A stretch of DNA of 64,000 bases from Streptomyces cellulosae (GTDB lineage Bacteria > Actinomycetota > Actinomycetes > Streptomycetales > Streptomycetaceae): NCBI GenBank assembly GCA_014655195.1, contig BNBH01000006.1, positions 28,097 through 92,096 of the forward strand, written 5' to 3'. The notes under the pieces were generated by a model. It saw only the letters and a program-made list of their open reading frames with translations. It made no database searches and was not told where the DNA came from. This document shows, one piece after another, positions 44,173 to 52,382 of this stretch (positions are counted from its first letter, which is position 1; every line of letters starts with the position of its first letter). The translations under genes were made by a program, and so were the position numbers.

Positions 44173-45117
44173 CTACAGCGGCGTCGCGGCGTGCAGGATG
44201 AGCACCATCGTCACCGCGGAGTTCGCCGACGACATCGCCGACACGGCCGCCCCCGTGGCGGCACCCCACGCCGCGACACCCACCGCCGTGAACAGCGACG
44301 GCCACGACCGCACCGCCGGCGCGGGACCGAGCAGCGCGGCCACCCGGCGCGGCACCGGGCCCGCCGCGGCCAGACCCGCCAGACCGGCAGGCGTGGCGGC
44401 CGGGGCGCCCCGCGACAACAACGCCGCCTTGCCGATCGCGCGTGCCACCGTACGGCGGCTGCCGACCGCCTGCGCCGCGTCCTCGTCCGCCCACCGCTCC
44501 GTCGTGTACGACACCGCCGTACGCAGTGGCCGCAGGAAAGGATTGGCCTGCGCGGCCAGCCGCACCGCGAGCAGGAATCGGTGGTGACGGGCGGACAGAT
44601 GCGCCCGCTCATGGGCGAAAAGCGCCCGCCGCTCGGCCGGTTCCAGACACTCCAGCAGGCCTGTCGTGACCACCACACGGTCCCGCCGGCCGCCACCCGG
44701 CAGCGCGTACGCGTACGGCGTGCTGTCCGGCAGGACGGCCACCTGCGTGTCCCGCAGCCCCGCCAGCGCCCGGTGGGCCCGACGGCGCACCCGCGCGTGC
44801 CGCCACCACGTACGGCCGCACACCGCCAGCACCGCGAACAGCGCGGGAATCGCCGCCTTGCCCGCCACCTCGTCGTACGGCACCGCCGCCCGCACCTCCG
44901 GGTCCGACCAGCCGTCGGGCAGCGGATTGCCGGGGAGCTGGGCCGTGCCGACGACCATCACCAGGGCGAGACAGAGCGTGCTGCACGCGGCCATCACCGC
45001 GGCCACCCCGGTCAGCAGCCGCGTCGCGGTGCGCGGATGCAGATGCTGCTCGGCCAGGCGCGCGATCGGCCACGCCGTCAGCGGCAGCACCAGCGGCAGA
45101 AAGACGAAGACCCCCAT
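44173..45117 (-). CDS. M56-family (BlaR1/MecR1-like) membrane metalloprotease
   Basis: A 314-residue membrane zinc protease. There are hydrophobic helices at about 5-20, 35-57, 88-101 and 273-310. The zinc site is HERAH (H169, E170, H173) with E207 (in TERWADED) as the likely third ligand. There is no C-terminal penicillin-sensor domain, so the signal is not necessarily a beta-lactam. In the BlaR1 model such a protease leads to loss of the BlaI repressor. Its gene lies 6 bp downstream of blaI in one operon. Confidence 0.9.
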   Translation of the reverse strand: MGVFVFLPLVLPLTAWPIARLAEQHLHPRTATRLLTGVAAVMAACSTLCLALVMVVGTAQLPGNPLPDGWSDPEVRAAVPYDEVAGKAAIPALFAVLAVCGRTWWRHARVRRRAHRALAGLRDTQVAVLPDSTPYAYALPGGGRRDRVVVTTGLLECLEPAERRALFAHERAHLSARHHRFLLAVRLAAQANPFLRPLRTAVSYTTERWADEDAAQAVGSRRTVARAIGKAALLSRGAPAATPAGLAGLAAAGPVPRRVAALLGPAPAVRSWPSLFTAVGVAAWGAATGAAVSAMSSANSAVTMVLILHAATPL

Positions 45118-45123
45118 GAGGCT

Positions 45124-45513
45124 TCAGTCTTCCCCGTCGTGCCCCGTCGGACGCAGCAGCTCCCGCAGCAGCCGCTCGTCGTCCGGCCCGAGGCCGGTCA
45201 CGAAGCTGGCCAGCACGGCCTCGCGGTCGCTCTCGGAGTCCAGCACCTTGCGCATCCGCCGGGCGGCGAGACCCGCCTGGTCCAGCGCGCACGTCCAGGC
45301 GAACGACCGCCCGGCCCGCTCCCGCGTGACGGCGCCCTTGGCCAGCAGCCGGGTCAGGATCGTGATCACGGTCGTGTACGCGAGGTCGCCGCCGAGGCGC
45401 TCCTGCACCCAGCCGGCGGTGGCCGGGCCGTCGGCCTCCCGGAGCGCCGACAGGACCAGAGCCTCCAGCTCGCCCTGCCCCCGCCGCCGGGGACGCTGCC
45501 GCTGCTCGCCCAC
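45124..45513 (-). CDS. BlaI/MecI/CopY-family repressor
   Basis: A 129-residue repressor: winged helix-turn-helix (about 10-80, with LEALVLSALREA and LAYTTVITILTRLLAKG) and a C-terminal dimerisation helix region. Family members bind TACA/TGTA dyads. Three sites of matching type lie before spo0M, terB and terD. GTG 45513 has GGAGGGAG 7 nt upstream; ATG 45537 is a longer alternative. It is the first gene of a blaI-M56 pair and reads away from terD. No perfect copy of the 18-bp site precedes it, so autoregulation is not evident. Confidence 0.9.
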   Translation of the reverse strand: MGEQRQRPRRRGQGELEALVLSALREADGPATAGWVQERLGGDLAYTTVITILTRLLAKGAVTRERAGRSFAWTCALDQAGLAARRMRKVLDSESDREAVLASFVTGLGPDDERLLRELLRPTGHDGED

Positions 45514-45661
45514 GTCCTGTCTCCCTCCTGCCGCCATGCGTTCTCCCGCGTTTCCCGCGCGGACATCGTATAGACGCCTGGGGGCCGTCCGTCCGTACGC
45601 CATGTACGGGTGCGCGCGGTCCGGCGTCCAGAACGTACGGTCCCACGCCCTGCCGCGTGAT

Positions 45662-45679
45662 CTCTACAGTGATGTAGAT
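45662..45679. promoter_or_regulatory. BlaI-type operator, copy 3 (terD)
   Basis: CTCTAC-AGTGAT-GTAGAT: inner 5-bp arms TCTAC/GTAGA with the same 6-bp spacer, 75 bp from its left end to the terD start. It has TACA and TGTA half-sites four bases apart, as in copy 2. It also lies about 150 bp upstream of the divergent blaI start. Confidence 0.8.
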
Positions 45680-45736
45680 TCGTAGCTCCGGACCCGAGCC
45701 GCGGGCCCGACCGCACCCGCCGAGAAGGAGCACACC

Positions 45737-46312
45737 GTGGGAGTTTCCCTGTCCAAGGGCGGCAACGTCTCGCTCAGCAAGGAGGCGCCGGGTCTGACCG
45801 CCGTCCTGGTCGGCCTCGGCTGGGACGTCCGTACGACCACCGGCACCGACTACGACCTCGACGCGTCCGCCCTGCTCCTCGACGCCTCCGGCAAGGTGCT
45901 GTCGGACCAGCACTTCGTCTTCTACAACAACCTGCGCAGCCCCGACGGTTCGGTGGAGCACACCGGCGACAACCTCACCGGTGAGGGCGAGGGAGACGAC
46001 GAGAGCGTCAAGGTGAACCTGGCGGGTGTGCCGGCCGAGGTCGACCGGATCGTGTTCCCCGTATCCATCCACGACGCGCAGAACCGCGGCCAGAGCTTCG
46101 GCCAGGTCCGCAACGCGTTCATCCGCGTCGTCAACCAGAACGGCGGCGCGGAGATCGCCCGCTACGACCTCTCCGAGGACGCGTCCACCGAGACCGCGAT
46201 GGTCTTCGGCGAGCTGTACCGCAACGGCGCGGAGTGGAAGTTCCGCGCGGTCGGGCAGGGTTACGCTTCCGGCCTGGCCGGGATCGCCGCCGATTTCGGC
46301 GTGAACGTCTGA
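45737..46312 (+). CDS. terD: TerD-family stress protein
   Basis: A 191-residue TerD domain ([43 protein letters not shown], with the acidic calcium-binding loops). TerD proteins bind Ca2+ and belong to the tellurite/stress network; in Streptomyces they also affect development. Start: GTG with GAAGGAG about 7 nt upstream. The tatA-like gene follows 28 nt downstream and is probably co-transcribed. Confidence 0.94.
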   Translation: MGVSLSKGGNVSLSKEAPGLTAVLVGLGWDVRTTTGTDYDLDASALLLDASGKVLSDQHFVFYNNLRSPDGSVEHTGDNLTGEGEGDDESVKVNLAGVPAEVDRIVFPVSIHDAQNRGQSFGQVRNAFIRVVNQNGGAEIARYDLSEDASTETAMVFGELYRNGAEWKFRAVGQGYASGLAGIAADFGVNV

Positions 46313-46340
46313 CCCGGAGAGACAGAGGGAGCGGGAGACC

Positions 46341-46580
46341 ATGTTCGGACTGAGCGAACTGGCCATCATCCTCATCGTCGTCATCGCGATCGTGCTGGCC
46401 AAGAAGGGCCCCGAGCTCGCGCGCAACGCGGGCAAGTCGGCGCGCATCCTCAAGGCGGAGGCGCGCGCGATGAAGGAGGCGGAGGAGCAGAAGGCGACGG
46501 ACACGCCTCCGCGGGTCATCCCGGGCGAGACGATCCCGGGCCGCGAGGAACAGCCGCCCAAGGACGGCACGCGCCCGTAG
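46341..46580 (+). CDS. tatA: TatA/E-like Sec-independent translocase protein
   Basis: A 79-residue protein with the TatA plan: MFGLSELAIILIVVIAIVL as the single N-terminal helix, a hinge (AKKGPELARNAGK), an amphipathic helix to about residue 48 and a Pro-rich acidic tail. It may be a second TatA for the twin-arginine translocon. The usual FG pair before the amphipathic helix is replaced by KGPEL, as in some TatA/B-like paralogues. Its link to terD in one operon suggests stress-related export or a membrane-integrity role (inference). Confidence 0.85.
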   Translation: MFGLSELAIILIVVIAIVLAKKGPELARNAGKSARILKAEARAMKEAEEQKATDTPPRVIPGETIPGREEQPPKDGTRP

Positions 46581-46587
46581 CCCGCCG

Positions 46588-46633
46588 CACGGCTGCCGGG
46601 ACCGCCTAGAGGGCGATCAGCCCGGCAGCCGTG
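46588..46633. terminator. 13-bp hairpin between tatA and convergent GNAT gene
   Basis: CACGGCTGCCGGG (46588-46600) and CCCGGCAGCCGTG (46621-46633) are perfect complements with a 20-nt loop that contains the GNAT stop codon. A bidirectional terminator is likely. Confidence 0.65.
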
Positions 46634-47001
46634 GCCCGGAAACCGCAGGCGTCGAGATGGAACGCCCGCAGATGCTCCTCGAAGTCGACGTGCAGCCAGT
46701 GACATCCGGCGCTACGGGCCCCTTCGGCGGCGAGACGGACGAGCGTGGTCCCGACGCCGCCCCCGCGGCACCTTGTGGCCACGACGGTGTCCAACAAGAA
46801 GGCATGGACCCCGCCGTCCCAGGCGACATTGACGAACCCGACCAACTCCCCACGGTCCCAGGCACAAACCCACCCAACACTGTGCCGTTCCAGCCTCCCC
46901 CGCCAGTCGACCACCCCGACGGGCCCGCCGAACCCTTCTGCGTGCAGGGCATTGAGGGCGCCGTTGTCGATGTCGCCGCGCCATTCGTAGGTGATGGTCA
47001 T
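46606..47001 (-). CDS. GNAT-family N-acetyltransferase
   Basis: A 131-residue GNAT enzyme: LVGFVNVAWDGGVHAFLLDTVV strands, then the acetyl-CoA loop ATRCRGGGVGTTLV (about residues 75-88), ending HLDACGFRATAAGLI. The acceptor is unknown. It converges on the tatA-like gene. The ATG 47001 start lies just upstream of the core domain, and the region up to 47109 holds no other gene. Confidence 0.87.
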   Translation of the reverse strand: MTITYEWRGDIDNGALNALHAEGFGGPVGVVDWRGRLERHSVGWVCAWDRGELVGFVNVAWDGGVHAFLLDTVVATRCRGGGVGTTLVRLAAEGARSAGCHWLHVDFEEHLRAFHLDACGFRATAAGLIAL

Positions 47002-47108
47002 GAGAGGTGAACCGGTAACTCGGGGTGCCTCGCCCCGCGTGCCCTACAGGGGAATCCACGATCGCCGGCCATGGTGCGGCAGTGTAGGCGTGGCAACGGG
47101 GGTGTGAC

Positions 47109-47489
47109 ATGGGGCTGGTGCTCTTCCCAGATGACGGTGACGTGACGAGCCCGGACGTCGACTGGACGTACTCCGGTTTTGCCATGTTCCGAAGGTGGCT
47201 GGCGCAGATCGAGGGGTTCGCGCTCAACGACATGGACGGCTTCTGCGGGGAACGCCAGTGGTCCAGCGTGCACACGACCCTGGAGCCACTGCTCAACCAC
47301 CCGGACGACCATGGGGAACTCACACCTGCCCAGTGCGCCACGATACTGCCGCGGTTGGAGGAGATCCGTGACCACCATGTGGCCGACGGCTGCGACCCCG
47401 ACATCCGCCAACACGCCAAGGACATCGGCCGATTGGTCACCGTCCTGCGGATGTGCGTGGCAAAGGACGTGGATCTCTGTTTCGGTTAG
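47109..47489 (+). CDS. Hypothetical protein, immunity-protein-like
   Basis: A 126-residue acidic soluble protein (MGLVLFPDDGDVTSPDVDWTY at the start). I recognise a Streptomyces-specific family of unknown role. Its size, acidity and DUF-like conservation resemble immunity proteins of polymorphic toxin systems, and the neighbouring CbrC protein shares that flavour, but no toxin gene is present. ATG 47109 with GGGGGTG upstream. It converges on the cbrC-like gene. Confidence 0.7.
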   Translation: MGLVLFPDDGDVTSPDVDWTYSGFAMFRRWLAQIEGFALNDMDGFCGERQWSSVHTTLEPLLNHPDDHGELTPAQCATILPRLEEIRDHHVADGCDPDIRQHAKDIGRLVTVLRMCVAKDVDLCFG

Positions 47490-47520
47490 TCGTAGGTGCC
47501 CTGGCCATGCGAGAAGATGC

Positions 47521-48009
47521 CTAGAAAGCATCCACGTAGGCGAGATGAGTGCCGCACACGGTGCAGCGGAACAGCACCACATTGGCACCGCCGCCCAGGT
47601 GGGCTGCGAAGTCACCGAGCTGGTCCAGGGCCTCGGGATACTCCGCCAGCTCCGCGTACCCCACCTCTCCGACCAAGGCCGCCGCATCCCCGCAGTGGGA
47701 CAGCCAGTGCGGCTGCTGCCAGCCGGAAAAGCCCGGCGTGCGCCGAGTGACCTCCTGCACGACGTCCATGCTGACCCCGTCGAGCCCGAAGCAGTCGGTG
47801 AAGTCACCCTCGAAGCGTTCGGCCGCGCTTCCGTCGGCGATGCACCACGGGCAGAAAGGCCCGTCGACATCGTGTGCGGTGTAGAAGCCGGCCGTGTAGA
47901 TCCAGCCCCTGCTGCGCCCGCAGCACACGCACCTGTCGGAGGACGCCCGGACGGACCCGGTGGCCACGGGGTCCGGGTGATAGCGGAAGTTGGGCAGGTC
48001 GTCGCTCAT
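47521..48009 (-). CDS. CbrC (UPF0167) family protein
   Basis: A 162-residue protein opening LPNFRYHPDPVATGSV, with CVCCGRSRGWIY, FCPWCIADG and a closing CTVCGTHLAY: three paired-cysteine motifs, probably zinc sites. E. coli CbrC is connected with colicin E2 tolerance. Its ATG overlaps the stop of the upstream small gene (ATGA), so it is the last gene of an operon with that gene and the kinase-like gene. Confidence 0.85.
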   Translation of the reverse strand: MSDDLPNFRYHPDPVATGSVRASSDRCVCCGRSRGWIYTAGFYTAHDVDGPFCPWCIADGSAAERFEGDFTDCFGLDGVSMDVVQEVTRRTPGFSGWQQPHWLSHCGDAAALVGEVGYAELAEYPEALDQLGDFAAHLGGGANVVLFRCTVCGTHLAYVDAF

Positions 48010-48294
48010 CGCCGGGCCCGCATCTGTCTCATGGGCGGCAGTCTGTCCGTGAACATGGCGTCGATCGAGCGAGGTCCAGTCACCCCGCACCCCTTCCACG
48101 CCGCGCAGCCGCACCCCGACCGCCCTCCGAGGCGCACATGCGTCTCCACCTGGGAGGTGTCCGGGCCGCGCCGAATCTCGACCGTCGGCAGTTCACCACC
48201 GCTCACGCGCAGAGTGCCGCCCCTCATAGTCGAGCTCGATCTCCACCGCGCCGAACAGATCATCCTGGACGGGCGCTTGCACGATCGAATCCAT
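48006..48294 (-). pseudogene. Small conserved gene with internal frameshift
   Basis: Translation from ATG 48294 (GGGAG 6 nt upstream) gives a sensible start, MDSIVQAPVQDDLFGAVEIE followed by LDYEG, but then runs to a stop in the wrong frame. The other frame continues from about 48222 with GGTLRVSGGELPTVEIRRGPD and ends at 48006, overlapping the cbrC-like start by ATGA. The join needs one base removed or two added in a GGGGCGG run. Both halves look like one protein of about 95 residues of unknown family. It could be mutation or sequencing error. Confidence 0.6.
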
Positions 48295-48311
48295 GGAGAC
48301 TCCCTGACTCC

Positions 48312-49388
48312 TCACTGATCACCTATCTCAAGCCTCTGCCGGACCGCAGTGAACGGGAAAGCCGCCGTCCGGCTCTCCGTCCGGAACCGGCGGTAGAAGT
48401 CCCCCATCACCTCCGCGACCGGCGCGTACCGCGCGACGACATCGGCGAAGACCGCGGGCATCCGCACTGGCCGGACCCCTTCGGCGCACGTCCGCACGAA
48501 GGCTGCACGCTGGTCCGGCCCATGGCCGAGCAGAGCCACGATCAGCCAATTCACCAGATGCGTGACGGCATAACATCGGTCGTACAGGTAGTGCTGCTCG
48601 AAGAACTCCGCTTCATCTCGGCCCAATTCAAAACGAGACGAGAACGCCAGCCCGAAGTCGGTGAAGAAGAGCCGACGGCCGTCGGTCAGGATGTTCTCGA
48701 AGTGCGCGTCGAAATGCAGCGCCCCGTTGGCGTTCATGAACGCGATGCCCGCCCGCAACTCGTCGTCCACCATGGCGCAGGCCCGCTCGGCGGCCTCCCC
48801 GCCGGCGTCCATCCGCTCACCGAGCCAGTCGTGCAAGTTCTGCGGAATGTATTCCAGGAACAGCAGCAGACTCGCCGACGACCCCCGCAGCGCCTCGATG
48901 CGGCACCGCACCTCGGGCCCGCCACCCCAATACGCGACCGCTCGCTCCACATCTGCCAGTTCATCGGGAAGCGGCCGGCCCTCGTCCGGCAGCACCCGCC
49001 AGTGATGCAGCACCGGGAAGCCCTCGTACCGCCCCCCGATCACCCACTCCGTCGTCATACGGTGTACGGCCAACTCCCGCCACGCCCCGAAGCCCGGGCC
49101 GCCGATCGTGCCGACCCCGTAGTGACAGAAGAGCGGCAACTCGAAGAGGTTCCGCGTGGAGTGCCGATTCTCCGGCCGCCGCTCCAGATCGGTCAGGCGT
49201 ACCCGCTTGACGAAGACGGGCGTACCGTCGACGTCGACCAGTACCCGGTCCCCGCCGATGCCGGACCCCAACGGCCGCCCCGCGTCCACGAGTTCACGCA
49301 GCCCGCGCTCGTCGCACATCGCCAGCGAAGCGGAAACACCACCATGGGCGGCCAGGCGCGCACCGCGCGACATGCCACCGTGCTCCAC
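48312..49388 (-). CDS. Protein-kinase-fold protein
   Basis: About 358 residues with a kinase-like fold. Visible are a P-loop-like GSGIGGDRVLVDVDGTPVFVKR segment with the likely VFVKR lysine (about residues 40-62), the catalytic loop HFDAHFENIL (about 240-249) and the metal motif TDFGLA (about 259-264). The order and HxDxxxxN pattern support phosphotransfer. The substrate is unknown; it differs from Hanks-type sensor kinases in lacking a membrane helix. GTG 49388 has GGGGAGG nearby; ATG 49373 is possible. It heads an operon with the frameshifted small gene and the cbrC-like gene. Confidence 0.78.
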   Translation of the reverse strand: MEHGGMSRGARLAAHGGVSASLAMCDERGLRELVDAGRPLGSGIGGDRVLVDVDGTPVFVKRVRLTDLERRPENRHSTRNLFELPLFCHYGVGTIGGPGFGAWRELAVHRMTTEWVIGGRYEGFPVLHHWRVLPDEGRPLPDELADVERAVAYWGGGPEVRCRIEALRGSSASLLLFLEYIPQNLHDWLGERMDAGGEAAERACAMVDDELRAGIAFMNANGALHFDAHFENILTDGRRLFFTDFGLAFSSRFELGRDEAEFFEQHYLYDRCYAVTHLVNWLIVALLGHGPDQRAAFVRTCAEGVRPVRMPAVFADVVARYAPVAEVMGDFYRRFRTESRTAAFPFTAVRQRLEIGDQ

Positions 49389-49477
49389 GGACACCTCCCC
49401 ATCACGGAGCGAAACGGTGCCCCACCGTACCCTCCCGACCCTCCCCCAAGTCCCGAAGGCGCACGCTCGCCGCACCT

Positions 49478-50506
49478 TCACCGCAGCGTCTGCGTCAACT
49501 CACTCCGCCCCGCCGCGTGCACCACGCGTCCGTACGCGCCGTTGACGATCGGCATGTACGGCGGGACGTGCCCGCACTCGACATTGGCGATGACCGGCAC
49601 GTTCAGGCAGTGGAGCGCGTCGAGGACCGCCTCGTGCTGGGTGAGGGACGGGCTGTCCGGAGCCGCGGTCCGGCCGACCAGGATGGCGTTCGCACCCTCG
49701 AAGAACCCGGCGAGCCTCATGCCGTGCAGATGACGGCAGACGGTGAAGGCGTCGCTGTCGCACACCTCCACGTAGACGAGCAGTCCGTCGGGCGCCATGT
49801 CGCGGGTGAACGCCGGCATGTCGAGACAGGGCGTCCCCGCGAGATTGCACAGCGTCTCGACGCAGCCGCCGATCAGCCTCCCCTCGACCTCCACGTCCCC
49901 CGTGCCGTCCAGCCGGGTCCAGCCGCCCTGCGCGTCGAGCGTGTACTCCCGTACGTCGGGGAACGCGGCGAAGTCGTCGAAACCGACGGTGCGGTGGCGT
50001 CCGGGCGGCGTCTGCCTGAACGACCAGCCCGGCGGCGCGGCCGCGATGTCGAACCATGACAGCAGCCCCTCCGGCACGCGGTACGGCGTGTCCATGAGGT
50101 TGTTGCCGTGGAGCGTCGCCGTGCCCGTGAGCAGTGTGAGCGGGGTCATGAGGGTCGACATGTCGGAGAAGCCGACGACCCAGGTCGGTTCCGCCTCACG
50201 CAGCCGGTCCCAGTCCAGCAGCGGGATCAGGTCGATCGCGGTCTCCCCGCCCCACGGCGGCACAATCGCCCTGATCGTGGGGTCCGTCAGCATCGACATC
50301 AGCTCGCTCGCACGGTCGGCGGCAGAGGCGCTGACGTGACCCGAACCGTCCATGCACTTCCCGACGACCACCTCGTACCCCCGTGCCCGGATGTCGCGGA
50401 CGGCCACTTCCAGGCGCGCGCGTAGCGCATCCGGGACTCCACTGGAGGGCGAGGTCACACCGACACGGTCACCGGGACGCAGAGGAGAGGGGTATCGCAC
50501 AGTCAT
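49478..50506 (-). CDS. S66-family (LD-carboxypeptidase / MccF-like) serine peptidase
   Basis: A 342-residue S66 enzyme. The nucleophile lies in VVGFSDMSTL (about residue 113), preceded by the PPWGGETAID segment of MccF-like members. The Glu and His of the catalytic triad fall in the C-terminal domain (GGCVETL and ECGHVPPYMP). It has no signal peptide, so it may cleave an LD-peptide bond in cytosolic muropeptides or detoxify a microcin C-like acyl-nucleotide; the latter is the MccF role. Start: ATG 50506. Confidence 0.9.
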   Translation of the reverse strand: MTVRYPSPLRPGDRVGVTSPSSGVPDALRARLEVAVRDIRARGYEVVVGKCMDGSGHVSASAADRASELMSMLTDPTIRAIVPPWGGETAIDLIPLLDWDRLREAEPTWVVGFSDMSTLMTPLTLLTGTATLHGNNLMDTPYRVPEGLLSWFDIAAAPPGWSFRQTPPGRHRTVGFDDFAAFPDVREYTLDAQGGWTRLDGTGDVEVEGRLIGGCVETLCNLAGTPCLDMPAFTRDMAPDGLLVYVEVCDSDAFTVCRHLHGMRLAGFFEGANAILVGRTAAPDSPSLTQHEAVLDALHCLNVPVIANVECGHVPPYMPIVNGAYGRVVHAAGRSELTQTLR

Positions 50507-50646
50507 GCGGGGATCTTGGCACGGCGCCGCGCCGCGCCGACAGCGAGTTTCATCGCCCAGGCGGCCCACCCGTCACACGTGACGAACACCCCGACCCGCA
50601 GCGGAGGCTGACCGGACCGGACTCCGTCCGCGGCAGCAGGCGGAGT

Positions 50647-51312
50647 TCACCCGCGGGGCAGCACACCCAGCAGCAGCGACGTCACGGTGATCCGCAGCGC
50701 GTCCGGCAGCTCCATGTGGAGCGCACTCAGCTCCGGCTCCTCCGCGTACGCGGCGAGAACGCTCGGCGGCGGCGGGACGTACGCGCCGAGGGCGCCTCCC
50801 GCGGCCAGCGCCAGCAGGCAGAACTGCGGTGTGGAGTCCCCGATTTCGGGCACATGGTGTCCCACGAGCTCGGACATCGTCGCGAGCCTCGCGATCGAGG
50901 CCCGCTTGTGCCGCTTGACCACCTCGACGGAGACGTTGCGCTCGAGGACGCCTCCCTGCGCGCCGAAGAGGTCGCACAGCACCTTGCGCTCCGCGAGCGA
51001 CCGGCTCAGCACCTCGGCCAGCTGTCGCGCCCGCACCTCCGGCGCCGCGTGCGCGTCGACCCCCTTGGCGAGCTCCTCCGCCAGGGCGTCCAGCCAACTG
51101 CCGAGGAAGTCGTCGAGCAGTTCCAGCAGGATCGCCTCGCGCGACTCGAAGTAGCGCAGGACGTTCGACTTGGCGAGGCCCACGTGCCGGCTGAGCTCGT
51201 TGAGACTGACCTCCGCCACCGGCATCTCGTCGAGCATCGCGGCCGCCGTATCCAGGATCGCCCGGCGGCGGATGGCCCGCTGCTCCTCACTTCTCGCCCG
51301 CTTGAAGGTCAT
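50647..51312 (-). CDS. TetR-family repressor
   Basis: A 221-residue TetR regulator with the N-terminal helix-turn-helix (about 10-60: VSLNELSRHVGLAKSNVLRYFESRE) and a TetR_C-type ligand domain. It is divergent from the SDR gene at 51424. AGACC/GGTCT inverted sequences in the shared 111-bp region are its likely operators. ATG 51312 has AACTTCAAG-like context rather than a strong ribosome binding site. Confidence 0.92.
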   Translation of the reverse strand: MTFKRARSEEQRAIRRRAILDTAAAMLDEMPVAEVSLNELSRHVGLAKSNVLRYFESREAILLELLDDFLGSWLDALAEELAKGVDAHAAPEVRARQLAEVLSRSLAERKVLCDLFGAQGGVLERNVSVEVVKRHKRASIARLATMSELVGHHVPEIGDSTPQFCLLALAAGGALGAYVPPPPSVLAAYAEEPELSALHMELPDALRITVTSLLLGVLPRG

Positions 51313-51343
51313 GACCGCAGTTTAACTTGAAGACCAAACCTAA

Positions 51344-51386
51344 AGACCAGCGGTCTCTTGACAGTGTACCGGCGGTCTCTTATGTT
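51344..51386 (+). promoter_or_regulatory. SDR promoter with TetR operator
   Basis: TTGACA (51358-51363), a 17-bp spacer and TATGTT (51381-51386) form a near-consensus housekeeping promoter for the SDR gene, about 38 bp before its ATG. AGACC-AGC-GGTCT (51344-51356) abuts the -35, and another GGTCTCTT lies inside the spacer. Binding there by the divergent TetR protein would block the promoter. Confidence 0.75.
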
Positions 51387-51423
51387 CGTTGATAACAGAC
51401 CGACGGTTCCTTAGGGGTGCGTG

Positions 51424-52323
51424 ATGAGTGAACGCTGGAATGAACGGAACATCCCCGACCAACACGGCCGGGTGGCGGTCGTGACCGGCGCCAACACCGG
51501 GCTTGGCTTCGAGACGGCGCGGATGCTCGCCGAGAGGGGCGCGACGGTGGTCCTGGCCGTCCGGGACGTCGAGAAGGGGAAGCAGGCCGCCGCCCGTATC
51601 TCCGGCGACGTCGGCGTGCAGGCCCTCGACCTGGCCTCCCTCGACTCGATTCGGTCCGCGGCGGCCGACCTGCGTGCCGCGCATCCGCGGATCGACCTGC
51701 TGATCAACAACGCGGGCGTGATGTACCCGCCACGGCGGATCACCGCCGACGGCTTCGAGTTGCAGTTCGGCACGAACCATCTGGGCCACTTCGCCCTCAC
51801 CGGCCTGCTGCTCGACCGGCTCCTCGACGTCCCCGGCTCCCGCGTCGTCACGGTCAGCAGCGTGGGTCACCGCGTCCGCGCCGCCATCCACTTCGACGAC
51901 TTGCAGTGGGAGCGCTCGTACAGCCGCGCGGGCGCGTACGGCCAGTCCAAGCTGGCCAACCTGATGTTCACGTACGAACTGCAGCACCGGCTCGCATCCC
52001 ACGGCACCACGCTCGCGGTGGCCGCTCACCCCGGCGTGTCCAACACCGAACTGCTGCGCAACTCACCCGCGGCGTTCCGCCTGCTGATCACCTCGCTCGC
52101 ACCGCTGATCACCCAGAACGCGACGAGGGGAGCCCTGCCCACACTGCGCGCCGCCACCGATCCCGACGTAAGAGGCGGCCAGTACTACGGCCCCAGCGGC
52201 CTGCAGGAGATGCGCGGCCATCCGAAACCGGTCCGCTCCAGCCGCGCCTCCCACGACCGAGCCGTGCAGCAGCGCCTGTGGGCGGTCTCCGAGGAGCTGA
52301 CGGGGGTCACGTTCCCCGTGTAG
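51424..52323 (+). CDS. Short-chain dehydrogenase (retinol-dehydrogenase-like)
   Basis: A 299-residue SDR of the WWOX/retinol dehydrogenase-like group: VTGANTGLGFE (about 21-31), NNAGVM, the catalytic Ser in VTVSSVGH and YGQSK (Tyr-x-x-x-Lys, about residue 180). It reduces an unknown carbonyl or oxidises an alcohol with NADP(H). It is driven by the strong TTGACA/TATGTT promoter under the divergent TetR gene. ATG 51424 has AGGGG 7 nt upstream. Confidence 0.92.
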   Translation: MSERWNERNIPDQHGRVAVVTGANTGLGFETARMLAERGATVVLAVRDVEKGKQAAARISGDVGVQALDLASLDSIRSAAADLRAAHPRIDLLINNAGVMYPPRRITADGFELQFGTNHLGHFALTGLLLDRLLDVPGSRVVTVSSVGHRVRAAIHFDDLQWERSYSRAGAYGQSKLANLMFTYELQHRLASHGTTLAVAAHPGVSNTELLRNSPAAFRLLITSLAPLITQNATRGALPTLRAATDPDVRGGQYYGPSGLQEMRGHPKPVRSSRASHDRAVQQRLWAVSEELTGVTFPV

Positions 52324-52382
52324 TCGGCGGCTCCCCCACGAAGTGGTCCGACTGAGATCATTCCGGGGGAGGTGGTGGCGCG

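Noticed and set aside
45560..45585. A fourth operator copy directly before blaI
   Set aside because: GTATAGAC resembles one half-site but the spacing and the second arm fail, so autoregulation cannot be claimed from sequence.
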